DNA of 64,000 nt from Paenibacillus sp. FSL R7-0273 (GCF_000758625.1 NZ_CP009283.1:7148501-7212500); one strand, 5' to 3'. Positions 53,508 through 62,155 are shown, counted from the first letter of the stretch. Numbers and translations are program-made. The notes: generated by a model from the sequence alone, not told the origin.

Positions 53508-53747
53508 ATGCATAGTGTGGACAAAATCAGATTTACGCTCTTTTATGGTGACCCCCCCCAAACAGACAGCTTCGGCTATATGGAACTCAACCGGGAGGGC
53601 AATATGATTGCGCTATACACCAAGGATGGGGAGGAAATGGATATCTATGGCGGGCATGAGTTCGTCAGAGTGGGTACGCTCGGCAAATTCGATGATAAGG
53701 ACCGTGATCATTTCTACACCTTATTAGAAAAGGACGGGGTAGGCTGA
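53508..53747 (+). CDS. small hypothetical protein
   Basis: A 79-aa soluble protein with GGAAAGGAG 7 nt before the ATG. It is acidic and rich in aromatic residues (DSFGYMELNREGNMIALYTK; GGHEFVRVGTLGKFDDKDRDHF). I do not recognise a family. The 237 bp before it hold only a weak GCGG-CCTGG-CCGC hairpin with five T near 53421-53438, which may end the kinase transcript. Confidence 0.65.
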   Translation: MHSVDKIRFTLFYGDPPQTDSFGYMELNREGNMIALYTKDGEEMDIYGGHEFVRVGTLGKFDDKDRDHFYTLLEKDGVG

Positions 53748-53783
53748 GCTATCCGGCTGACCGTTAGCCTGCAGCAGACAAGG

Positions 53784-53816
53784 AAAAGGCCACCCCTCCC
53801 GGGATGGCCTCTTATT
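53784..53816 (-). terminator. intrinsic terminator of the SDR gene
   Basis: On the minus strand GGCCATCCC-GGGA-GGGGTGGCC (one G-U pair) is followed by TTTTCCTT. On the plus strand it is followed by TCTTATT, so it may also serve the small gene at 53508. Confidence 0.75.
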
Positions 53817-53829
53817 CATTGTCCGCGGA

Positions 53830-54555
53830 TCAGAACGGATTCGTAGCAATAAAGCTCGCCGTCTTCACATACACACGCGGGTTCAATCTCAGCTGGTCGA
53901 TAATGAACTCTGCGATATCCTCAGGCTGGACGAACTTCGCGTCATTGTTCTCCTTGATCAGGTTCAGATCCAGTGCAAGATCTGTTGCAATCGTGCTCGG
54001 GGTCAGCGCCGATACACGGATGTTGTTGCGGCGGACCTCCTGGGCCAGGGATTCGGTCAGGCCGATCATGGCAAATTTGGAGGCGCTGTAAGCACTGGAG
54101 GTAGCTGCGCCGTTCAGTCCGTTAGTCGAGGAGATGTTAATGATATCACCGGCATTCTTGTCGATGAGCTGCGGCAGCACAGCACGGGTAACATAATAGG
54201 TCCCCATGAGGTTGACGTCAATCATCCCCTTCCACTCTTCAGGGTCCATCTCCAGCAGTGTGCCGAATGTAGCAATCCCCGCGTTGTTAATCAGAATATC
54301 CGCAGCACCCAGATCATTCTTGAGTGCTTCAACCGCCGCATCTACCTGCTCTTTTGAGGAGATATCTGCAGCCGCATAAGCAGCCTTAACCCCATAGGTC
54401 CCGATTTCAGCAGCCAGCTCCTTCAGCAGCGATTCTGTTCTGGCCAGCAGGCCTACATTTACGCCTTCCTTGGCAAGCGCAATAGCCGTTGCCTTTCCGA
54501 TTCCTCTTGCAGCTCCGGTTACGATTGCTGTTTTTCCTTGCAGTGATTGTGCCAT
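53830..54555 (-). CDS. short-chain dehydrogenase/reductase (FabG-like, 3-ketoacyl-ACP reductase type)
   Basis: The ATG at 54555 (241 aa, [14 protein letters not shown]) is chosen because GAGGAG lies before it. The cofactor loop is TGAARGIG (NADP type), the structural motif is INNAGIA, and the catalytic Ser and YSASK are present. A similar group in Paenibacillus is annotated as 3-ketoacyl-ACP reductase, but the gene is not in a fatty-acid operon, so the true substrate is open. Confidence 0.9.
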   Translation of the reverse strand: MAQSLQGKTAIVTGAARGIGKATAIALAKEGVNVGLLARTESLLKELAAEIGTYGVKAAYAAADISSKEQVDAAVEALKNDLGAADILINNAGIATFGTLLEMDPEEWKGMIDVNLMGTYYVTRAVLPQLIDKNAGDIINISSTNGLNGAATSSAYSASKFAMIGLTESLAQEVRRNNIRVSALTPSTIATDLALDLNLIKENNDAKFVQPEDIAEFIIDQLRLNPRVYVKTASFIATNPF

Positions 54556-54734
54556 GTAAGCAGGCTCCTCTCTATTTTTCTTGGAAATATCCTCATTTAT
54601 TATACTATGCCCGGACAACCAGAGCTAAATGCTGCGCATGATATTGACAATCTAAATATACCAAAGGCCGGGGCAATCCAAATTTTATTTACCATTTTTT
54701 TATTGACACCGGTCCCGATTGCATATATATTGTT

Positions 54735-54757
54735 CGATAATGAGAATCGTTATCAAG
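54735..54757 (+). promoter_or_regulatory. Fur box
   Basis: TGAGAATCGTTATCA at 54741-54755 differs from the 7-1-7 Fur consensus at two positions and sits within a longer GATAATGAGAATCGTTATC arrangement. It lies 40 nt before the siderophore-binding gene and should confer iron repression on the whole four-gene operon. Confidence 0.85.
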
Positions 54758-54796
54758 TATTGTTAAATACACAATATAAAGGATGGGGTCACACAA

Positions 54797-55894
54797 ATGA
54801 AACACATGAACACAACAAGAAAGTATACTTTCAGAACGCTGCTTGCTCCGCTTGCGCTTACACTTGCGCTGGTAGGCTGCGGTAACAACAATGCTTCAAA
54901 TAGTGCGGCTTCCCCGACAAACGCTGCGGCTACCACTGCACCAGCTGCTACAGAAGCACCGGCTGCTACAGATGCCGTTCAATATCCGGTTACAATCAAA
55001 ACTGCACTGGGCGAGGCTGTACTTGAGAGCAAGCCTGAGCGTGTAGTTACCATTCAATGGGGTAATCAGGACGTTGCCCTCGCGCTGGGTGTTGTTCCAG
55101 TGGGCTTCTCGGCAGCAAACTTCGGCGTTCAGGACGACAGCGGTCTGCTCCCTTGGACCAAACAGAAGCTGGACGAGCTGGGCGTAACCGATCCAAACGT
55201 ATTCCAGGATACAGACGGCCTTGATTTCGAAGCGATCTCCGATGCTGATCCGGATGTCATTCTTGCCGCTTACTCCGGCATCACACAAGAAGACTTCGAC
55301 ACACTGAGCCAGATCGCTCCGGTGGTCGCTTACCCGGTCTCCCCTTGGACCACCACATGGCGTGAGCAGGTTAACCTGATTGCTGAAGGCATGGGCATGA
55401 AGGCCGAAGGCGAGCAGTTGATCAAGGACACCGAGGACCTGGTGAACGAAAAGCTGACTGCCTATCCGCAAATCGCCGGCAAAAAAGTCGTATGGGTTAA
55501 CTTCTCCGCTGACGACCTGTCCAAGCTGCATATCTATGCGCCACTTGATTCCCGCGTCTCCTTCCTGTACGAGCTGGGAATGGAATATCCGGAAAGCATC
55601 ACCAGCCAGATTACGGATCCGACAAGCTACTCTCTGAGCCTGAGTTCCGAGAACGTAGAAGCACTCAACGATGCAGATTTGATTATCGGATATGGCAATG
55701 ACGAACTACTGAAGGCTCTTCAGGCAGATTCCCTGCTGGGCAAAATCCCTGCGATTGAGCGCGGTTCAGTTGCTTTCATCGACAGCGATACACCGCTTGT
55801 TGCTGCCGGAACGCCTAACCCGCTGCCTATTGCCTACACTATTGATGAGTATCTGAAGCTGATCGGCGGAGCTATCGACAAGATAAATGAATAG
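54797..55894 (+). CDS. iron-siderophore ABC substrate-binding lipoprotein
   Basis: A 365-aa extracellular receptor. Lipobox LVGC with Cys28, then an Ala/Thr-rich linker, then the PeripBP_2 fold (ERVVTIQWGNQDVALALGV; DFEAISDADPDVILAAYSG). It belongs to the group that binds catecholate/hydroxamate iron chelates; the exact siderophore cannot be read. The stop overlaps the next permease start by 8 nt. Confidence 0.93.
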   Translation: MKHMNTTRKYTFRTLLAPLALTLALVGCGNNNASNSAASPTNAAATTAPAATEAPAATDAVQYPVTIKTALGEAVLESKPERVVTIQWGNQDVALALGVVPVGFSAANFGVQDDSGLLPWTKQKLDELGVTDPNVFQDTDGLDFEAISDADPDVILAAYSGITQEDFDTLSQIAPVVAYPVSPWTTTWREQVNLIAEGMGMKAEGEQLIKDTEDLVNEKLTAYPQIAGKKVVWVNFSADDLSKLHIYAPLDSRVSFLYELGMEYPESITSQITDPTSYSLSLSSENVEALNDADLIIGYGNDELLKALQADSLLGKIPAIERGSVAFIDSDTPLVAAGTPNPLPIAYTIDEYLKLIGGAIDKINE

Positions 55895-56927
55895 TTCTGA
55901 GACTTCTGAATATAAAAAGCCAGCCCTGCATACCCCGCGGAATTTCACGCTGGTCCTGATCCTCTGCTTCATCCTGCTTGGCTTATGCATTGTCGCCTCG
56001 CTGGCCTTGGGCTCGCGTGTGACCAGCTTAAGAGAGCTGCTCGACGGTTTATTTCATCCGGACGTGCAGTCCTTCGGAGCCAACGTAGTCCGCAAGCGGA
56101 TATCCCGGACAGTATTCAGCATAATGTGCGGTGCAGCGCTCGGCGTATCCGGGGCGCTTATGCAATCGGTCACCCGCAATCCTATTGCGGACCCGAGTAT
56201 ACTGGGAGTCAATACCGGCGCTGCCTTGTTCGTAGTGTGCGGAATTGCCTTTCTAAACATAAGCTCAGCCAGCCAATTCATTTGGCTGGCTTTGGCCGGA
56301 GCTGCGCTTACTGCAGTATTCGTATTCGGAATAGGTTCAATGGGGCGTGGCGGAGCCACCCCCATTAAGCTCGTTCTGGCGGGTGCTGCGACAAGCGCGG
56401 CCCTTTCGTCTCTCGTCACTGCCATCATGATCCCGCGTTCCTATGTTATGGATAAATTCAGGTTCTGGCAGGTGGGCAGCGTCGGTTCAGGAAGCTGGGA
56501 TAACATCTCCACCTTCATCCCTTTTCTGATCGCCGGCATGCTGATTGCCGTGCTGACAGCGCCTGCGCTGAATGCGCTGGCCCTGGGCGATGATGTCGCC
56601 ACCGGACTCGGTGTTAAGACAGGCTTTCTGCGGTTTACCGCCGCTCTCGCAGGAGTTGTCCTTTGCGGTGCAACAACGGCGCTTGCAGGCCCGATCGGTT
56701 TTATCGGCCTTTTATCCACCCATGTTATCCGCCTTATTCTGGGCCCTGATCTGCGTTTTGTCATTCCCATGTCGGCGGTTGCCGGAGCTATTATTCTTAC
56801 CGTAGCCGATGTCGGCGGCAGGCTGCTCGGCAGCCCCGGAGAGCTTGAAGTCGGTGTTGTGACAGCGTTCATCGGAGCACCGATATTAATCATATTAGCT
56901 ATGAGATCGAAAGTGCGGTCCTTATGA
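55887..56927 (+). CDS. FecCD-family siderophore permease
   Basis: A 346-aa membrane subunit of about ten helices with the FecCD features GAALGVSGALMQSVTRNPIA and GPIGFIGLLSTHVIRLILG. Its start lies inside the end of the binding-protein gene (ATGAATAG). It pairs with the next gene product. Confidence 0.94.
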   Translation: MNSSETSEYKKPALHTPRNFTLVLILCFILLGLCIVASLALGSRVTSLRELLDGLFHPDVQSFGANVVRKRISRTVFSIMCGAALGVSGALMQSVTRNPIADPSILGVNTGAALFVVCGIAFLNISSASQFIWLALAGAALTAVFVFGIGSMGRGGATPIKLVLAGAATSAALSSLVTAIMIPRSYVMDKFRFWQVGSVGSGSWDNISTFIPFLIAGMLIAVLTAPALNALALGDDVATGLGVKTGFLRFTAALAGVVLCGATTALAGPIGFIGLLSTHVIRLILGPDLRFVIPMSAVAGAIILTVADVGGRLLGSPGELEVGVVTAFIGAPILIILAMRSKVRSL

Positions 56928-57961
56928 CAAATCATCTACCTTCAACCGAATTTATCATGGCTGGCAGACGGCAAAGACGCCGCCGCTGGATACTGGTTAC
57001 CAGCCTTTTGGGCGTTCTTGCCTGTGCACTCTGTATAGCTATGCTGCTGCTCGGAAATACCATCTATCCGCTTTCGGAGGTAATCCGGGCCCTTTCGGGA
57101 GAGCAGATTAAGGGCGTTTCCTTTGCTGTGAGTACAATCCGTCTGCCGCGGATGCTGGCCGGCCTGTTTGCCGGATTTGCTTTTGGCGTTGCAGGCTACA
57201 CCTTCCAGACGATGCTGCGTAACCCGCTGGCTAATCCGAATGTCATCGGGATTACGTCCGGCTCCAGTGCGGCTGCTGTGTTCTGTATTGTTATCCTTCA
57301 TGCCGGCGGGGCTGTGGTTTCTCTGGCCGCTGTCCTTGCCGGTCTGGCTACTGTCATTCTGATCTATATCCTGTCCAGAGGAAGAACCTTTTCCATCGGG
57401 CGTCTGATCCTTGTTGGTATTGGCGTACAGGCGATGCTCGATGCCATAATCTCCTATCTTCTGCTGATCAGCTCGGAGAAGGATGTACCTACAGCTATCC
57501 GCTGGCTGACCGGCAGTCTCAACGGCTCGCAGATGAGTGAGCTGCCTCCGCTTGTGCTTACAGTAATCATTTGTGCGCCTATCCTAATTCTGCTGGGCAA
57601 GCACCTTGATATTCTGGAGCTTGGGGAACAATCTGCATCCTCACTTGGCGTACATACGGACAAGACCCGGATCCTGCTGATTGTCGGCTCTGTCTGCATG
57701 ATTGCTATAGCCACTGCAACAACAGGTCCGATAGCCTTTGTCTCCTTCCTTTCGGGACCGATTGCCAAAAGACTGACCGGGGCCGGCTTCTCCGGCATTG
57801 TCCCTTCAGGACTGGTTGGCGTTGTTCTGGTTCTGGCGGCAGATCTGATCGGCCAGTTCGCCTTCGTGACCCGCTTCCCGGTAGGTGTAATCACCGGGCT
57901 GCTCGGAGCGCCGTATCTGATATACCTGCTGATCCAGATGAACCGGAAGGGAGAATTATAA
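56924..57961 (+). CDS. FecCD-family siderophore permease
   Basis: A 345-aa membrane subunit with a strongly basic N-terminus (GRRQRRRRW). Family motifs: GFAFGVAGYTFQTMLRNPLA and GPIAFVSFLSGPIAKRL. Its ATG overlaps the previous stop by 4 nt. It would form the channel heterodimer with the upstream permease. Confidence 0.94.
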   Translation: MTNHLPSTEFIMAGRRQRRRRWILVTSLLGVLACALCIAMLLLGNTIYPLSEVIRALSGEQIKGVSFAVSTIRLPRMLAGLFAGFAFGVAGYTFQTMLRNPLANPNVIGITSGSSAAAVFCIVILHAGGAVVSLAAVLAGLATVILIYILSRGRTFSIGRLILVGIGVQAMLDAIISYLLLISSEKDVPTAIRWLTGSLNGSQMSELPPLVLTVIICAPILILLGKHLDILELGEQSASSLGVHTDKTRILLIVGSVCMIAIATATTGPIAFVSFLSGPIAKRLTGAGFSGIVPSGLVGVVLVLAADLIGQFAFVTRFPVGVITGLLGAPYLIYLLIQMNRKGEL

Positions 57962-58776
57962 TGAATCAGGCGCATACTTTTAAAGTCGAACGCCTCGTAG
58001 CAGGCTATGAGAATAAAACGGTCATCCAGGATGTCAGCCTTGTGCTGCCGAGCAGCAAAATCAGCGTCATTATCGGCTCCAACGGCTGCGGCAAGTCCAC
58101 GCTCCTGAAGACGATGGCCCGGCTGATCAAGCCCTCCTCCGGCACCATTACGATTGACGGAAAGCCGCTTGCCAAAATCGCCTCTAAGCCCCTGGCCCGC
58201 ACGGTCGGAATGCTGCCGCAGTCGCCGATTGTTCCGGAGGGAATTTCCGTAGCTGATCTGGTCGGCCGGGGCAGATTTCCGCACCAGTCGCTCTTCGGCA
58301 GCTGGAGCAAAAAGGACTATGAGGCCGTTGCCGAAGCGATGGAGATTATGAAGATTACGGAATTCGCCAATCATCATATTGATGAGCTGTCCGGCGGCCA
58401 GCGCCAGCGCGTCTGGATCGCCATGGCACTGGCGCAGCAGACCGATATCCTGTTCCTTGATGAACCGACAACGTTCCTCGACATCACCTACCAGGTAGAG
58501 ATTCTGGACCTGCTGACCGATCTGAACCGCAAGCACGGCACTACCATCGTCATGGTGCTGCATGATATTAACCTGTCGGCCCGGTATGCCGACCATATCT
58601 TTGCCCTTCATTCAGGCAAGCTGGTTGCTGAAGGCACACCGGATAAGGTTATTACGAGCACCCTGGTCAAAGACATCTTCGGACTGGACTGCGCGGTAAT
58701 CAAGGACCCGGTTGCCGGCTCGCCGATGATCGTGCCCAAGGGACGCTATCACGCCGATTATGTGCCTGTTCCTTAG
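57961..58776 (+). CDS. siderophore ABC transporter ATPase (FhuC/YusV-like)
   Basis: A 271-aa ATPase with Walker A GSNGCGKST (39-47), signature LSGGQRQRVW and Walker B LFLDEPTTFLD. The start overlaps the preceding stop (TAATG). In Bacillus one YusV-type ATPase serves several siderophore permeases, so this subunit may also work with receptors encoded elsewhere. Confidence 0.94.
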   Translation: MNQAHTFKVERLVAGYENKTVIQDVSLVLPSSKISVIIGSNGCGKSTLLKTMARLIKPSSGTITIDGKPLAKIASKPLARTVGMLPQSPIVPEGISVADLVGRGRFPHQSLFGSWSKKDYEAVAEAMEIMKITEFANHHIDELSGGQRQRVWIAMALAQQTDILFLDEPTTFLDITYQVEILDLLTDLNRKHGTTIVMVLHDINLSARYADHIFALHSGKLVAEGTPDKVITSTLVKDIFGLDCAVIKDPVAGSPMIVPKGRYHADYVPVP

Positions 58777-58800
58777 CGGATACAGATAGCCCGATATAAA

Positions 58801-58833
58801 TAAAACCACCCCGGTTAACGGAGTGGTTTTTAT
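58801..58833. terminator. bidirectional intrinsic terminator
   Basis: AAAACCAC and CCG pair with CGG and GTGGTTTT around GTTAA, with one internal mismatch, and T-runs on both strands. It lies between the siderophore operon and the convergent permease gene. Confidence 0.85.
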
Positions 58834-58838
58834 TGTGT

Positions 58839-60230
58839 CTACAGCTGGATATGGTTCCCGGCACCGGTATTAATTCCGGTCTCCCCGCGGCTCTTCTGCT
58901 TCCTGCTTCTCACCAGATACAGGACGAACAGCAGGATGAACCAGACCGGAGTGAACAGCAGCGCCGGACGGGTCTCCTCGGCAATCAGCATAATGATCAG
59001 GATTGCTGCGAACAGCGCCAGAACCATATAGTTAACTGCCGGAGTGAACGGTGCCTTGAATTTGGAGGCAGCCTGCAGGTCCGGACGGTTCCGCTTGTAT
59101 TTGATGTGGCATACCAGCACTACGCCCCAGACCCAAATAAAGCAAATGGCGCTGACCGTAGTCACAATGCCGAAGGCCTGCTCCGGAACCAGCTTGCTCA
59201 GCAGCGCACCGGCTGAAACAACCAGTGTAGAAATGAACAGCGAATTGGCCGGCACATGATTTTTGTTCAGCTTGCCGAACCGGGCAGAAGCCTGATCCTT
59301 GCGGCTCAGATTGTAGAGAATCCGGCTGGTCGAGAACATCCCGCTGTTGCAGGCCGACGCAGCTGAGGTCAGGACGACGAAGTTGATAATCCCGGCAGCA
59401 ACCGGAATACCCACGAGGCTAAAGGTTCTTACGAACGGGCTCTCCGCCGGGCTGAGCTGGGTCCACGGGTTAACGCACAGCAGAACGAACAGCGCGCCAA
59501 CGTAGAAGAACAGAATCCGCAGCGGGATTTTGTTAATCGCTGACGGGATATTTTTCTCAGGATCAGCCGTTTCTGCCGCCGACACCCCTACGAGCTCTAC
59601 ACCGACATAAGCAAACACGACCATCTGGAAGGAGAACAGGAAGCCTGTGATGCCGTTAGGGAATACTCCGCCATGCTGCCACAGATTGCGGACCGTTACC
59701 GCTCCTGCATCTGTCTTGAAGCCCATGACGAGCAGGACAATCCCGAGCCCGATCAGGGCAAGAATCGTAACCACCTTGATTAATGCGAACCAGAACTCCA
59801 GCTCGCCGAAGCTTTTGACGGTCAGCAGATTAAGTCCCAGCAGAATAATCAGACAGATGACGGCAGGTATCCACTGCGGGATATCAAACCAGTATTGCAC
59901 ATAGACCCCTACCGCAATGACATCGGCCATCGCCGTCATAATCCAGCAGAACCAGTACGTCCAGCCTGTGACAAAAGCGGCCTTAGGCCCTAAATAATCC
60001 TCAGCTATATCCGTAAAGGACTGGTACCCCGCCTTGGACAGCAGCAGTTCCCCCAGTGCCCTCATTACAAAAAACACAGCGATTCCCACAATCAGATAAG
60101 TGAACATGATCGACGGACCCGCCTTTTCAATCGCCCGCCCTGATCCCAGGAATAACCCTGTTCCAATCGTTCCTCCAATTGCGATTAACTGTACGTGCCG
60201 GTTAGCCAGCTCTCTCTTTAACTCTGCCAT
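58839..60230 (-). CDS. APC-family amino-acid permease under glycine riboswitch control
   Basis: The ATG at 60230 (463 aa, MAELKRELANRHVQLIAIGG) is chosen because AAGGGGGAA precedes it. It has twelve hydrophobic segments and the APC signature IGGTIGTGLFLGSGRAIEKAGPS, with FAYVGVELVGVSAAETADPE in helix 6 to loop. It resembles the CycA/AnsP/GabP branch, which carries D-serine, D-alanine, glycine and related amino acids. The riboswitch and terminator upstream suggest the substrate is glycine or a close metabolite such as alanine. Proton symport is assumed from the family. Confidence 0.9.
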   Translation of the reverse strand: MAELKRELANRHVQLIAIGGTIGTGLFLGSGRAIEKAGPSIMFTYLIVGIAVFFVMRALGELLLSKAGYQSFTDIAEDYLGPKAAFVTGWTYWFCWIMTAMADVIAVGVYVQYWFDIPQWIPAVICLIILLGLNLLTVKSFGELEFWFALIKVVTILALIGLGIVLLVMGFKTDAGAVTVRNLWQHGGVFPNGITGFLFSFQMVVFAYVGVELVGVSAAETADPEKNIPSAINKIPLRILFFYVGALFVLLCVNPWTQLSPAESPFVRTFSLVGIPVAAGIINFVVLTSAASACNSGMFSTSRILYNLSRKDQASARFGKLNKNHVPANSLFISTLVVSAGALLSKLVPEQAFGIVTTVSAICFIWVWGVVLVCHIKYKRNRPDLQAASKFKAPFTPAVNYMVLALFAAILIIMLIAEETRPALLFTPVWFILLFVLYLVRSRKQKSRGETGINTGAGNHIQL

Positions 60231-60270
60231 GCCTGTTTCCCCCTTATGATTACAGCCTGCTGCTGCCAAT

Positions 60271-60303
60271 AAAAAAAGAGACTGGATACGATCATCCAAT
60301 CTC
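60271..60303 (-). terminator. riboswitch expression-platform terminator
   Basis: On the minus strand GAGATTGGAT and ATCCAGTCTC form a 10-bp stem (one G-U pair) followed by seven T, 41 nt before the permease start codon and downstream of the aptamer. A second hairpin at 60333-60358 (11-bp stem, AGCA-type loop) lies between aptamer and terminator. Confidence 0.85.
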
Positions 60304-60375
60304 CCGGCTCATAAGAATATCAAACACTACCCGCCCTGCGGGCAGCAGCCCGCAAGGCAGATAAATATTCAGTAC

Positions 60376-60443
60376 TCTTCTGTCCTTTTGCCTGAGATTG
60401 TGAACCCTTCGGCGCTGCGGTAGCCCGCAGTCTCTCCAGAAGC
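60376..60443 (-). ncRNA. glycine riboswitch (single aptamer)
   Basis: On the minus strand the order is CTTCTG-GAGAG at the 5' side, CGCCGAAGGG in the middle and TCTCAGGCAAAAGGACAGAAG at the 3' side. This is the conserved gcvT-type glycine aptamer. P1 is CTTCTG/CAGAAG. Only one aptamer is visible; the flanks do not show a second complete copy. With the terminator downstream it should control transcription of the APC permease gene. The direction (on or off) cannot be decided by eye, though singlets before transporters are often off-switches. Confidence 0.88.
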
Positions 60444-60598
60444 TGCTCCTGCTATAGTGTGATCCATAGCATTCATAGCCTGTAGTGTATTAAGTTGGTG
60501 AAGCGTTAATGCATTCTGATATTCTAACATATTACTCGCGGTGTGAGTATTAGAGCTGTGAAAAAAGTCTCATTGCCAATTTTATACTTAACGTGCGC

Positions 60599-61819
60599 CT
60601 AACCCTGTACCTGCTCCTCCTCAGCCTTTCCGTAAAACTTGAGAAAAACAATGATACCGATCACCGCTACAACGATGCCCGACCAGAAAAACCACACCTG
60701 CACCCCGTACCGGTCTGCAACCGGCCCGGCCAGGGCCAGCCCGATTGGAGAAGACAGCATCCCGATGCTGGAAACGAGCGAAATGACGCGCCCTAACGTT
60801 TCCGGCTCGTAAGCCTTCTGGATCATAGCCATATAAGGGCCGTTGAACAGCGGCGCAGCAGCGCCCATGAAGAAGGAAAGCACAGCAAAGGCCACGAAGG
60901 CTCCGCTGCCGACAACTCCGCTCAGCAGACAGGTCAGGCCGATAATAACAAGGCTTACGCTCATATAGGTGGAGTCACGCCACTTGGAGGACAATACCGA
61001 CAGCAGCACGCCCCCGATGATCATGCCGATGCCGAATACCGCCTCTATAACACTCGCGCTGTATCCGCCCCGGCCAAAGTGCTCCAGCGTCATCAGCGGG
61101 AACAGCATGGCCAGCGGCATGAAGACAACACTAAAGCCTGCCATGGCAATCGTAATAAAGACAATCTGCTTAGAGGAAACAAAGGTCCGCCAGCCGAGAA
61201 TGAACTCCTGCCGGAAGGACGGTGCCTGCACCACTTCCGGCTTCGGCTGATGAATCTTCACCATCAGCAGCATGACGTTAGCGATCAGTGCGCCCGCCAC
61301 ATCAAGCAGCAGCACGGTTCCCAGCGATGTAGCCGAGTATACGGCGATCCCAAGCGCCGGTCCCAGGATGCTGGAAGCGGAGAAGACCATCTGCTGCCAG
61401 CCCGCTACCCGGGTTAACTGGTCCTCCGGGGCAATCAGCGGGACGGCCGCCTGGAAAGACGGCGCGTGGAACGAAGAGGCCACGGAGCGGATGAACAGTA
61501 CGACATACACAACCCACAGGCTCGGGTCGCCCCATAAATAGTAAGCGCCCAGGATCAGGCTGGTGACAGCAATCATGCTGTCGGAGATGATCATGGTCCG
61601 CTTGCGGTTCCAGCGGTCCAGCCAGACGCCGATGAACGGCCCCAGGATGGCCTGCGGCAGGAAGCCGACCAGCCCGGCGATCATCAGCACAGAGGCTGAC
61701 CCTGTCGTTTCTGTCAGATGCCAGATAATCGAGAACTGCACCATCGATGAAGTCAGAATCGAGAAAATCTGACCGCTAAAGATAAAAGCGAATGTCCTCT
61801 TCCAGTGCATATGATTCAT
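60599..61819 (-). CDS. Mef-like MFS efflux transporter, probable macrolide pump
   Basis: The ATG at 61819 (406 codons, 405-406 aa, MNHMHWKRTFAFI) follows GGGAGG. Twelve hydrophobic segments of the MFS_3 type; the first half closely recalls Mef(A): LTETTGSASVLMIAGLVGFLP, AILGPFIGVWLDRWNRKR and VVLFIRSVASSFHAPSFQA, and the length is about that of Mef(A), 405 aa. It would export a drug by proton antiport. The leader region encodes MTPSMRLR followed by a terminator, the design of macrolide-inducible genes, which strongly supports the macrolide assignment. No msr/mel-type ABC-F gene is adjacent. Confidence 0.85.
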   Translation of the reverse strand: MNHMHWKRTFAFIFSGQIFSILTSSMVQFSIIWHLTETTGSASVLMIAGLVGFLPQAILGPFIGVWLDRWNRKRTMIISDSMIAVTSLILGAYYLWGDPSLWVVYVVLFIRSVASSFHAPSFQAAVPLIAPEDQLTRVAGWQQMVFSASSILGPALGIAVYSATSLGTVLLLDVAGALIANVMLLMVKIHQPKPEVVQAPSFRQEFILGWRTFVSSKQIVFITIAMAGFSVVFMPLAMLFPLMTLEHFGRGGYSASVIEAVFGIGMIIGGVLLSVLSSKWRDSTYMSVSLVIIGLTCLLSGVVGSGAFVAFAVLSFFMGAAAPLFNGPYMAMIQKAYEPETLGRVISLVSSIGMLSSPIGLALAGPVADRYGVQVWFFWSGIVVAVIGIIVFLKFYGKAEEEQVQG

Positions 61820-61876
61820 AAATTGTACCTCCCAAAAGTAAATGGATTTCGTTTCTGAAGCAGCCAAGCCGTTAGT

Positions 61877-61914
61877 CAAAAAAAACAGACTCAAGTCCAG
61901 TGGGCTTGAGTCTG
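61877..61914 (-). terminator. attenuator terminator before the Mef-like gene
   Basis: On the minus strand CAGACTCAAG-CCCACTGGA-CTTGAGTCTG is a perfect 10-bp stem followed by eight T. It lies between the leader peptide and the pump gene. Its 5' arm and loop include AAGCCCAC, the exact complement of GTGGGCTT at 62016-62023, so an alternative antiterminator pairing is possible. Confidence 0.88.
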
Positions 61915-62024
61915 CTTGCTTTACGCGTCGGAACAGGGCATAGCCAAATAAGGCTCTGCATATAAACCGTCAGGATTACGGCCTATGTCCATACGTACAG
62001 ATAAGCAACCCAAAAAAGCCCACC

Positions 62025-62057
62025 TTAATGGTGAAAATTGCTCTTTCGGGTACTCAT
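62025..62057 (-). CDS. second leader mini-ORF, MSTRKSNFHH
   Basis: A 10-codon frame whose ATG overlaps the stop of the first leader (ATGA). It ends 1-2 nt before the candidate antiterminator strand at 62016-62023 and runs over the small hairpin CACC-ATTAA-GGTG. Ribosomes finishing the first peptide could reinitiate here. There is no direct evidence of translation. Confidence 0.45.
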   Translation of the reverse strand: MSTRKSNFHH

Positions 62058-62080
62058 CTCAAGCGCATGGATGGGGTCAT
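62054..62080 (-). CDS. macrolide-sensing leader peptide MTPSMRLR
   Basis: An eight-codon frame ATG-ACC-CCA-TCC-ATG-CGC-TTG-AGA-TGA, with AAGGAGGAC 8 nt upstream. It starts about 25 nt after the predicted transcription start. The SMRLR core with the Arg-Leu-Arg motif is the ribosome-arrest sequence of the ErmD leader (MTHSMRLR...) and closely matches leader peptides before mef/mel genes. A macrolide-bound ribosome would stall here and favour read-through of the downstream terminator into the pump gene. Confidence 0.85.
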   Translation of the reverse strand: MTPSMRLR

Positions 62081-62111
62081 AGCCGCAGTCCTCCTTTTCA
62101 TAGTTAGCCGT

Positions 62112-62140
62112 ATCTTATCATCGGGAACAGAAGCTGTCAA
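62112..62140 (-). promoter_or_regulatory. sigma-A promoter of the leader-pump transcript
   Basis: On the minus strand TTGACA (62140-62135) is separated by exactly 17 nt from TAAGAT (62117-62112). The start would be near 62104, giving a 5' end just before the leader ribosome binding site. Confidence 0.75.
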
Positions 62141-62155
62141 ACCTAAAAAAGCGAC

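Noticed and set aside
53419..53607. 62-aa plus-strand frame overlapping the small gene at 53508
   Set aside because: No ribosome binding site. The alternative frame at 53508 has GGAAAGGAG at good spacing and a more protein-like composition.
60300..60375. Second glycine aptamer downstream of the first
   Set aside because: The strong hairpin at 60333-60358 lacks the conserved CCGAAGGG and CTCAGGCAAAAGG elements; it looks like part of the expression platform.
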